Shown here: positions 50,262 through 58,100 of the stretch, piece by piece
Layout of the letters: every line of letters starts with the position of its first letter
Position numbering within the stretch: position 1 is the first letter of the stretch
Source: Anaerorhabdus furcosa
GTDB taxonomy: Bacteria > Bacillota_I > Bacilli_A > Erysipelotrichales > Erysipelotrichaceae
DNA length: 64,000 nucleotides
Direction of reading: 5' to 3'
NCBI RefSeq assembly: GCF_900167375.1
Contig: NZ_FUWY01000007.1
Span: 62,001 to 126,000 of the forward strand
The notes under the pieces: generated by a model
Databases searched by the model: none
Seen by the model: only the letters and a program-made list of their open reading frames with translations
Told to the model about the DNA's origin: nothing
Translations under genes and position numbers: made by a program

Positions 50262-51632
50262 ATGAAAGAGTTTTTTAAGAAATACATTGGTCCAAAAGCG
50301 TTTTATTTAAAGACTGCAAAAATTGCGATACCATTATCACTACAAAATCTATTATCAAGTTGTATGGGTATTGTGGATACACTCATGGTTTCATGGATTG
50401 GTATGGTAACTGCAGTAGGTACTGCTGCACAAATTGACACACTATGTTCAATGATCGCCTATGGATCAATTGGAGGAACAAGTATGTTTTCTTCACAATT
50501 TTATGGTGCAAAAGATTATAAAAATTTGAAGAAAACATTTGGTTTGAGTTTATTATTAGCATTAGGTAACGCATTATTTTGGTTTTTAGTCGCAACTTTT
50601 TTTGGACAACAAATTCTTTTGTTTTATATGCCAGATGCAGAAATTGTTAAGTTTAGTCTTCAATATTTAGATGTTGCGAAATTTGGTTTAGTTGTGGGTA
50701 GTATCAACTTTGCGTTTAGTTATATGTATCGTAGTATCCAAAATGCTAAAGTATCTTTATTAGTTAGTATTATTACGATTTCATCCAATGCAATACTCAA
50801 CGCTTGTCTTATTTTTGGGTTTGGTATCTTCCCAAAATTAGGAGTTGTTGGAGCAGCATTAGGTACTGTAATTGCACAATCAATTGGTTTAGTAATTTAT
50901 TTAAGCCATGCGATTATCACAAAACAACCATTCTTTGGAACATTCTCTGAAATGTTTAAGATTGATAAAGTATTCGCATTTCCTATCTTAAAAAAAGTAG
51001 TACCATTAATTTTCAATGAAACATTGTTTGGTTTAGGCTCTACACTCTTTATCAAAGCCTTTGGACAACTTGGTAAATCAAGTATGGATGCTTATTATGT
51101 AGGAAACCAAATTTATAATACTTTCTTATTCATTGTTTATGGTTATGGTAGTACCATTGCGATCTTACTTGGGGTTAAACTTGGCTCAGGTAAAATTGAA
51201 GAAGCAAAGCAAGATGCCAATTATCATTTGGGATTATCATTTATTCTGTCTATCATCTTAGTTCTTGGTATGGTTATCTTCGCAAACCCAATGGTATCTA
51301 TATTTAAACTTGATGATCCAATTGTACAACTTTTAGCAGTCCAAATTGTTTGGGTACTGGCAGTTAAGGTATCCATGCGTCTATTTAATTTCATTATTTT
51401 CTCTATTTTAAAGTCTGGTGGCGAATCAAAAGTAATCCAAATTCTCGATTCAGGTATTCTATGGGTTATTGGGTTGCCTAGCGCGTTTATTTGTGTTAAT
51501 CTACTACACATGAGTAGTATCGTACTTGTTTTATTAATTACTCAGCTTGAACAATTAATTCGATTTGTCTTTGGAATTATCTACGTACGTAAGGAAAAAT
51601 GGGCAAACGACATGACAGTTTTGGTAGATTAG
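50262..51632 (+). CDS. MATE-family efflux transporter
   Basis: 456 residues with about 12 spans in two six-helix halves. It opens with the MATE pattern IAIPLSLQNLLSSCMGIVDT, followed by YGSIGGTSMFSSQFYGAKDY, and repeats the motif in the second half (VPLIFNETLFGLGSTLFIKAFG). Such transporters export drugs or metabolites with Na+ or H+. GGGGG site. Substrate unknown. Confidence 0.93.
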   Translation: MKEFFKKYIGPKAFYLKTAKIAIPLSLQNLLSSCMGIVDTLMVSWIGMVTAVGTAAQIDTLCSMIAYGSIGGTSMFSSQFYGAKDYKNLKKTFGLSLLLALGNALFWFLVATFFGQQILLFYMPDAEIVKFSLQYLDVAKFGLVVGSINFAFSYMYRSIQNAKVSLLVSIITISSNAILNACLIFGFGIFPKLGVVGAALGTVIAQSIGLVIYLSHAIITKQPFFGTFSEMFKIDKVFAFPILKKVVPLIFNETLFGLGSTLFIKAFGQLGKSSMDAYYVGNQIYNTFLFIVYGYGSTIAILLGVKLGSGKIEEAKQDANYHLGLSFILSIILVLGMVIFANPMVSIFKLDDPIVQLLAVQIVWVLAVKVSMRLFNFIIFSILKSGGESKVIQILDSGILWVIGLPSAFICVNLLHMSSIVLVLLITQLEQLIRFVFGIIYVRKEKWANDMTVLVD

Positions 51633-51670
51633 TAAAATTTTGATATAATACTCCTGTTAGGTGGTAAAAA

Positions 51671-52006
51671 ATGAAGAAAAAAGAAATGATGATGATTCTT
51701 GGCGTAGTAGTGATTGCAGCAGTAATTTTCATTGCTGTTCAATTCATGAATACGCAGAAAAATAAAGATGTAGTTCGTGTTATTTACAAAAGTGATACCG
51801 TATTGGAATTTGATCCAAATAAAGATGCAGAATATTGGTTTGATGGCAGTTATGGAAAGCTCATGGTTGAAGTAAAAGAGGGTCAGTGGCGTGTAACAAA
51901 TGAAGAATGCCCAAACCATGTATGTAGTTCTACAGGTTGGGTATCAGCAGATAGTTATTTACCCATTATTTGTTTGCCAAACGAAATATCTGTTGAATTA
52001 AAATAG
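51671..52006 (+). CDS. NusG domain II membrane-anchored protein (EetA-like)
   Basis: 111 residues: one N-terminal membrane helix (about 6-26), then a NusG-II-type beta domain on the outer face. Two cysteines in ECPNHVCSSTGW and a third in IICLPNEI are characteristic of this family. In flavin-based extracellular electron transfer loci of Listeria and lactobacilli a protein of this type (EetA) precedes a Gx-type membrane protein (EetB), as here. AGGTGG sites precede both genes. No direct proof of function. Confidence 0.88.
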   Translation: MKKKEMMMILGVVVIAAVIFIAVQFMNTQKNKDVVRVIYKSDTVLEFDPNKDAEYWFDGSYGKLMVEVKEGQWRVTNEECPNHVCSSTGWVSADSYLPIICLPNEISVELK

Positions 52007-52014
52007 GTGGCAAT

Positions 52015-52509
52015 ATGAAAACTAATTCTACAAAACGTTTTGTGTACATTACACTCTTAAGTGCAATGGCAATTACAATTAATATTCTTGAATCAACACT
52101 AATTCCCCCCTTACCATTTGGAATACGATTTGGTTTAGCTAATATCATTGCCCTAATCACAATTGAAATCTTAGGTGTTAAGGAAATGATTATTGTGAAC
52201 ATCATGCGTGTTGTGATTGGTAATCTACTTAGAGGATTAATCTTTGGAACAACTTTCTGGATAGCATTTGGTGGTGTGGCATTAAGTAGTATTGTATTAA
52301 TCTTATGTAAGAAAATGAATTCTTCGCTCTTATTTACATCAACGTTAAGTTCGATTGGACATACTGTTGGTCAAGTTTTTGTGGTGATGTTTATCTACCA
52401 ACAAGCAAGTATGATTGCGATTGTACCTTATTTATTGATTGCAGCAATTCCTACAGGTATTCTTACAGGTATTGTAGCGAAAGAAGCGTTAAAAAGAGTA
52501 AAAGTATAG
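52015..52509 (+). CDS. Gx transporter family membrane protein (EetB-like)
   Basis: 164 residues with about five spans; the Gx-family signature appears as LESTLIPPLPFGIRFGLANIIAL. Annotated at times as heptaprenyl diphosphate synthase component I, it is an S-component-like integral protein. It lies 8 nt after the EetA-like gene, and the pair recurs near ApbE, Rnf and demethylmenaquinone genes in other firmicutes. Terminator follows. Confidence 0.88.
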   Translation: MKTNSTKRFVYITLLSAMAITINILESTLIPPLPFGIRFGLANIIALITIEILGVKEMIIVNIMRVVIGNLLRGLIFGTTFWIAFGGVALSSIVLILCKKMNSSLLFTSTLSSIGHTVGQVFVVMFIYQQASMIAIVPYLLIAAIPTGILTGIVAKEALKRVKV

Positions 52510-52517
52510 TAAATCTA

Positions 52518-52544
52518 GAACAAACTAAATGGTTTGTTCTTTTT
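52518..52544 (+). terminator. Terminator after the Gx gene
   Basis: An 8-bp stem (52518-52525 with 52532-52539), 6-nt loop, TTTTT tail. Confidence 0.88.
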
Positions 52545-52587
52545 CTTGGATTATGTAGTAAATAAAGAAATAAAAACCCTGAAATAC

Positions 52588-52616
52588 TTGAAAAAACAAG
52601 TGAAATACGATATAAG
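52588..52616 (+). promoter_or_regulatory. Promoter of the uORF-amidohydrolase unit
   Basis: TTGAAA, 17-nt spacer, TATAAG, 32 nt before the upstream ORF. Confidence 0.6.
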
Positions 52617-52648
52617 GTACTAAGGGATTGTTTTAAGGGAGATGCAAA

Positions 52649-52702
52649 ATGAATAGGATTAATTGTAGTGTAAAGAAAGTAATAATCTTTCTAGGTTACT
52701 AA
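52649..52702 (+). CDS. 17-codon upstream ORF (MNRINCSVKKVIIFLGY)
   Basis: The ATG at 52649 follows AAGGGAG by 6-7 nt. The 17-residue peptide stops at 52700-52702 with one base before the amidohydrolase ATG. The downstream gene has almost no ribosome binding site of its own (only AGG), so its translation probably depends on reinitiation after this ORF. Confidence 0.6.
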   Translation: MNRINCSVKKVIIFLGY

Positions 52703-52703
52703 T

Positions 52704-53786
52704 ATGAAAGAATTATTATTAAAAGATTATAAGCCCGAATTAGAATGTGTGAGAAAACTTACTGAAATTAAAAAAGCAAGATTCCCAGTCATTGATATTC
52801 ATACGCATTTAGGTAAGTTAGGCTTAGGAGAAGAGTATCAGTCAAAATATGATTTAAAGAAATATTTAGATAAATTAGTTAAATTAAATGTAAAGCATAT
52901 TGTGAATATGGATGGTTTATATCAAGATGATTTTGATAAGATGATGAAGTTTACCACAAATTACAATCACTACATTACAACTTTTATGTCCATTGATTTT
53001 TCTAATTTTGGTTCCAAAACATTTGAAGAGGAAACTACAGATCATATATTAGCTTGCTATCATAGAGGTTCTAGAGGAATAAGACTAGAACATCAGATTT
53101 CTTTTACTTATAAAGATAAGAAGGGTAATTATCTTCGCTTGGACGATGAGAGGTTAAAGTTTATCTACAAATTAGCGAGGAAATTTGATATTCCTGTATA
53201 TATCAGAGTAGGAGATAGTAAAGCTTATTTCAAAGCTATAAATGAAAATAACGAACAAATTGAAACCTTAATAAATAATCCAAAACAATCACATTATAAT
53301 AATGGAAGCCCATCCTTTGAAGAATTATTAGAGATGCAAGAAAACGTAATTAAAGGAAATAAACAAACCAAATTCATTGTAGGACACTTTGGTTCCTATG
53401 TTGAGAATTTAAGTTATGTGGCAAAACAGCTTGATGCTTGCTCTAATATGTTTATTGATATGGCGGGATGTGTTGCTGAGCTGGGAAGAGTTCCCTATGC
53501 AGCGCGTAAATTTTTTATTAAATATCAAAATAGAATTCTATTTGGAACAGATAGTACACCATTAAATGATCAAGATTTCATCACTTCAGTACGTTTCTTA
53601 GAAACATTTGATGAATGTTTTGAACATCATCGACAAGGTCGTTGGTATATTTATGGTATTGAATTACCTAATCGTGTACTGAAAAAAGTGTATTATCAAA
53701 ATGCATGTTTGTTACTAAAAATCCCAAATGAGTTATTATATATTAATGATATAATTATTAAAGATTTAAAAAGCAATGAAGAGTAA
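52704..53786 (+). CDS. Amidohydrolase-family (TIM-barrel) protein
   Basis: 360 residues of the amidohydrolase-2 type: metal-binding VIDIHTHLG near the N-terminus, a GSRGIRLEH segment, KFIVGHFGSY (His), and LFGTDSTP with the final Asp. Members hydrolyse or decarboxylate cyclic acids; substrate unknown. It is expressed behind a 17-codon ORF and ends before a strong terminator. Confidence 0.87.
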   Translation: MKELLLKDYKPELECVRKLTEIKKARFPVIDIHTHLGKLGLGEEYQSKYDLKKYLDKLVKLNVKHIVNMDGLYQDDFDKMMKFTTNYNHYITTFMSIDFSNFGSKTFEEETTDHILACYHRGSRGIRLEHQISFTYKDKKGNYLRLDDERLKFIYKLARKFDIPVYIRVGDSKAYFKAINENNEQIETLINNPKQSHYNNGSPSFEELLEMQENVIKGNKQTKFIVGHFGSYVENLSYVAKQLDACSNMFIDMAGCVAELGRVPYAARKFFIKYQNRILFGTDSTPLNDQDFITSVRFLETFDECFEHHRQGRWYIYGIELPNRVLKKVYYQNACLLLKIPNELLYINDIIIKDLKSNEE

Positions 53787-53825
53787 TAAGTTCTAAATTA
53801 AATATGTAAAAAGCAGGACATAGTT

Positions 53826-53870
53826 ATAGTGGTAATCATTCATAGATTGGATGATTACCACTATTTTTTA
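53826..53870 (+). terminator. Strong terminator after the amidohydrolase gene
   Basis: A perfect 14-bp stem (53826-53839 with 53851-53864), then TTTTTTATT. Confidence 0.92.
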
Positions 53871-53958
53871 TTAGTCCCAGATTTTAAATGCTAACTTTTG
53901 ATAAGAAATTACTTTAAAGAAATTTTAAAATATTTGTTTAAATAATAATCATATACAC

Positions 53959-53974
53959 CATACAATATTGTATG
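53959..53974. promoter_or_regulatory. Perfect 16-bp palindrome upstream of the recombinase gene
   Basis: CATACAATATTGTATG lies 32 nt before the recombinase start and overlaps TACAAT and TATGAT -10-like hexamers. It could be an operator for autoregulation; no factor is identified. Confidence 0.45.
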
Positions 53975-54005
53975 ATATTCAGTAAATAGTGTAGTAGGAG
54001 GAAAA

Positions 54006-54839
54006 ATGGAAAAGCAATTGAATCAATTTTGTGAATTACTTAAGAATGAAGAAAAAAGTGAAAATACGATACAAAAATACAGAAGAGATATTCAAAAATA
54101 TCTGGATTACTTAACTGCAAACAACATGGATATTTCAAAAGAAAGTGTGATCGGGTTTAAAAAAAATCTTTTATTAAGCTACAGTGTAACGAGTTCAAAT
54201 TCAATGATTGTTGCAGTTAATAACTATCTTAAATTTATAGGTAGAGCAGAATACTGTGTCAAAATCTACAAACATCAAGAACAGATCTATAGGAAAGAAG
54301 AAAGAAGTTTAGAACTTAATGACTATAAGTTATTATTAAAAGAAGCAAGATTACTTCATGATGAACGTACAAAGAATGTTGTTTGTACTTTTGCAGAAAC
54401 AGGTATAAGAGTAAGTGAACTTAAAAGTATTACCGTGGATTCATTAAATAAAAGGCAGGTTGTCATTAACAACAAAGGAAAGATAAGAACGATTATTTTA
54501 ACTGAAAATCTAACAAAAAGATTAAAAAAATATTGTGAGAATCGAAATATCAAATCTGGTGCAGTCTTTATTACAAAAAGTGGGAAGCCAATTGACCGCT
54601 TCTATATCTGGCGACTTATGAAAAATCTGGCATTAAAAGCAAAAGTACTTCAAAGTAAAGTATTTCCCCACAATTTCAGACATTTGTTTGCTAAACAGTA
54701 TTATAAAAAGCAAAGAGATATTGCACGTTTAGCCGACTTTTTAGGACATAGTAGTATAGAAACAACAAGAATTTACATCTCAACAAGCAACCTAAATGAG
54801 TGTAGATTACAATTGGAAAAACTATTTTCTATAAATTAA
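54006..54839 (+). CDS. Tyrosine recombinase (XerC/D-like), candidate invertase
   Basis: 277 residues: N-terminal SAM-like core-binding domain (about 1-90, SENTIQKYRRDIQKYLDYL) and catalytic domain with R135 (TGIRVSEL), a beta-strand Lys near 158, H222-x-x-R225 (PHNFRHLF), H248 (FLGHSS) and nucleophile Y257 (TTRIYIS). The full catalytic set is intact. No phage genes are nearby. Its stop is one base before the left inverted repeat of the 240-bp segment, so it most likely inverts that segment. AGGAGG site. Confidence 0.93.
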   Translation: MEKQLNQFCELLKNEEKSENTIQKYRRDIQKYLDYLTANNMDISKESVIGFKKNLLLSYSVTSSNSMIVAVNNYLKFIGRAEYCVKIYKHQEQIYRKEERSLELNDYKLLLKEARLLHDERTKNVVCTFAETGIRVSELKSITVDSLNKRQVVINNKGKIRTIILTENLTKRLKKYCENRNIKSGAVFITKSGKPIDRFYIWRLMKNLALKAKVLQSKVFPHNFRHLFAKQYYKKQRDIARLADFLGHSSIETTRIYISTSNLNECRLQLEKLFSIN

Positions 54840-54840
54840 A

Positions 54841-54866
54841 ACAACATAATTCGCATTATGTTGTAT
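54841..54866 (+). repeat. Left inverted repeat (IRL), recombination site
   Basis: 26 bp, itself nearly palindromic: arms ACAACATAAT and ATTATGTTGT around an asymmetric core TCGC (54851-54854). Exact reverse complement of IRR. The arms resemble Xer-type half-sites. Confidence 0.88.
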
Positions 54867-54895
54867 TGAAATATTCCTCGCTTATCATTTACACC

Positions 54896-54924
54896 ATTTT
54901 ATCACCTAAATTTAACTAATACAA
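54896..54924 (-). promoter_or_regulatory. Promoter inside the invertible segment, facing left
   Basis: On the minus strand TTGTAT (54924-54919), 17-nt spacer, TAAAAT (54901-54896) with an extended TG. After inversion the -10 would lie at 55019-55024 facing the coiled-coil gene, start near 55031. Confidence 0.72.
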
Positions 54925-54946
54925 TTTTTTTTATGTAGCACAAAAC

Positions 54947-54980
54947 AATTAAGTTCTTTATTTCTAGACTTAATTTTTTT
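54947..54980 (+). terminator. Hairpin with T-run inside the invertible segment
   Basis: AATTAAGT (54947-54954) pairs with ACTTAATT (54968-54975) around a 13-nt loop, ending in seven T. It could block read-through from the recombinase into the coiled-coil gene in this orientation. Confidence 0.6.
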
Positions 54981-55053
54981 GTGGTTTTCGATTTTCAATT
55001 TCAGTTCTGCCCACCCATAAAATATAGTTTTCCTTTTAAATTAGTTATTTATG

Positions 55054-55079
55054 ATACAACATAATGCGAATTATGTTGT
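55054..55079 (-). repeat. Right inverted repeat (IRR), recombination site
   Basis: Exact reverse complement of IRL; core GCGA at 55066-55069. It ends 13 nt before the coiled-coil gene's AGGGGG site, so after inversion its palindrome would also form a hairpin in that gene's 5' leader. Confidence 0.88.
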
Positions 55080-55107
55080 ATTGGTCCAAAATAGGGGGAA
55101 TAATAAC

Positions 55108-58100
55108 ATGAGTAGATTAAATATATTTGGGATAGGTAAGAAAACTAAAGAGCTAAAGCCTAGCGATATTCAGTTAGAAATTGATAAAAAGGAAAAGAGT
55201 ATAAATCAGATAGAAAAAGAGTTAAAAAAAGCTGATGATTTAATCGAGAAAAACGAAGTGATTCAGGAAAAGGAATATAATGCAAAAAAGAAACAAATCA
55301 ATCAAAATAAGAAAAAACTGAATACTCTAATTAAGGGTGTTAAAGAAGAGACCTCACTTTTGGAAGGCAAAATAGAAAATCTATCTAAGAAAGCTGTTAT
55401 TGCAGATGAAAAAATAAGCAAGAAGAAAACTTCTATTAGGAATAATTCAAATAAATCAAAAGAGAAAGTCAAAGAAAAATTAATTGATAAAGAAGAGAAA
55501 ATAAATGAAGAATTATTGAAAAATAAAGCCGTTCAAAAAGAGAAATATTTAGTTGAAAAAGAGAAACTGATGCATGAATTAGATGCTGTAAAAGACAATA
55601 CAGAATCTGAGGCATTGATACGCTTAGAAGAGAAAAAAAGGGATATTAAAAATATAGAGGACCAAATAGAAGAAGCAGAAAAAAAGTATTCAAGAACTCT
55701 TCTAGAATTAGAAAATGAGTTAAGTGTTCTATTACAAAATAAGGAAATAACAATCGATAATTATAATGATCAAATTCAGCAATATAAACACAATCAAAAT
55801 GCTGAGTTGGAAAGTAAAAAAGTAGACCTTAGAAATAGAATAAAACTATGGGCTTTTGACTTCGATGAATATGCTTTAAAGAACAAAGCATTTTATGATT
55901 CCAAGAAAGCAGAATTAGAATTACTAAATCGACAAGAAGAAGATTTAAATAACTTATTAAAACAGAAACAAGACCAATATGAATTAGAGCGAAGAAATTC
56001 ATTACAAGCGCATTCAATGAAAATTAAGGAATTAGAAGTAGCTGAAGATGAGTTGAAAAACAGGTTAGATGAGATTCAACAAGAATATCGTGTAATAAGT
56101 GATACGTATAATCAAGAAGTCGAATATTTTAAGAGTAAACGAGATCATGAACAAGATGAAATTCAAGACTTTATATCAAAACTGAATCTTGAATATGAAC
56201 AGTACCAACAAGAAATAACAAGAAAAACTAATGAACTTGATGACAAACTTAAAATAGAGGTGGATGCTCTCTATTGTTTTTATCGTGATTTACTCAAAGA
56301 CGAAGAAGAAAAGTTCAATCGCCATCTAGACTTTGTTAAGGAAGAAATACGAAGAAAAGATACGAAATTAGAACTAGATAAACAACAAATAGAAACAAAA
56401 AAAGGAATGATTGAGAATGAGTACTATCAAAAGATCAATGATCTAAAAGATAGAATTATGACTTGTGAAGCAGATATGAAAAATGTTGAATCTGTTCATC
56501 ATGCACAATTGTCTAACATAAAGCAAGAGTATGAGAGAAAAATTGTGGAAATTCAAGAACAACTCAAATCGGAAGAAACAGAATTCAAGAAGAAAAAAGC
56601 AAAACTGGATGAAGAAACAAATCATTGTATTCAACAAGCAGACGAGAATAAGAAAATAGTACAAACTCTAAGAAAAGAAAATGATACAAAGATCGCAATA
56701 TTTGAGAAAGAAATCAAAGAATTAGAGAAATCGCAACAAGTTACAGTTGATGAGAAAAAATCAATTATTACACAGTTGAATAAAGAACTACTTTCAATTT
56801 CCAAAAATATTGAAGCAATAGAAGAAAAAAGGTTAATTGAACAAGGTAAGCATGAAGAAAGTTTAAAATCTTTAGAGAAAAAACGACAAGATTTATTGTT
56901 GAATCATCAAGAGAAAATCCAAAAATCAAAAGATAAGTTTCAATTGAGTATTGAAAAATTTGAACAAGAAGTTTTAAAGAAAAAAGAAGAAATGCAAGAA
57001 TACTATGAAGATAGTATCCAAAAACTACAAAGTGATCATGAACAACGAATTATTGAATTAAATAAAAATAGTGAAGAACTCGCAAAGAAGATCACAGAAG
57101 AAATTAGAGAAAGTCAATCAAAGTTGGAATTCTTAGAAGAAGAATACAAACTGAAAATTGATCATGAACAAAGTCAATTAAAAGATTCGCTAGCTAGATT
57201 AAGTGATTATAGAGAAAATTGCAATGAAGCGTTAAATAAAATCAAATTAGATAATAACAATAAACTTTCATTAATAAATGATAATGCACAGAAGAATATC
57301 CAAGAAATAGCAAATGAATTCAATAAACAAGCAATTGATCTAAATCAAAAAATCAGAGTATTATCAATTGATTTAGAACGTATGGCAGAAGAAGAAAATG
57401 AATTGGTTTTTCATATGAGCCAGGTACAAGAAGAATTCGAATCTAAGAAAAATGAGTTAATCAGCAAGAATACAAATGATTTAGAAGGATATTTAAATGA
57501 AGTTAATCAATTAGAGGAAGAAATTAGTTTAAAACGAGAAGAAATTAAACACTCAGAAGTAGCACTTGATGAATTAGTCAATCATTATCAGTTAATTCAA
57601 CAAGATGAAAATCAAAAATTAAACGAGTTAAAACGCGCATTGAATGAAGAATTCAACAACCAAAATCATGAGATTGATGATTCAATAGCACAACTTGAAA
57701 CATCAAAAGAAGAACGCATTAATTATTTAAAGACAGAGTATGAAATATCTAGAAGAAACTACTCCAATCAATTAAATGCTGAGCTTTTAAGTATTCAAAA
57801 TAAAATAGAAGATGAAAAGAACAGAGTACTAAGAGAGCAAAAAGAATTAGAATCTAGATATGCATTGAGTTTAGAAGAAAACAATCGCATTTTAAATAAA
57901 ATAAGAGATGAAATAAAAGAAACAACGTTAGAATTTGATAGAGAAAAGCAAAAATACGATGATGAAATTACTATATTGCAACAAGAATTTGAGCAAAGAA
58001 AGAATCAACTCGAAGAAGAAGCAGAACTTTCAAGAGAGAATAGTATTAAGCAATACAATGAATTTAAGAATGATTTGGTGGCAAAAGCAAATGCATTGGA

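Larger units (their letters stand above)
54841..55079. mobile_element. Candidate invertible promoter segment (phase-variation switch), drawn in the OFF orientation
   Basis: 239 bp bounded by perfect 26-bp inverted repeats whose asymmetric cores (TCGC, GCGA) face each other, so recombination between them would invert the 187-bp interior. The interior holds a good leftward promoter and a hairpin with a T-run that would stop rightward transcription. The recombinase gene lies directly left, the coiled-coil gene directly right. No ORF of note is inside. Confidence 0.85.

Noticed and set aside
53787-55080. Prophage or integrative element around the tyrosine recombinase
   Set aside because: No phage, transfer or replication genes are near, and the inverted repeats next to the recombinase point to local inversion rather than integration.
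55051-55107. Coiled-coil protein starting at 55051
   Set aside because: These 19 codons would be encoded by the inverted repeat itself and lack a ribosome binding site; the ATG at 55108 has AGGGGG.
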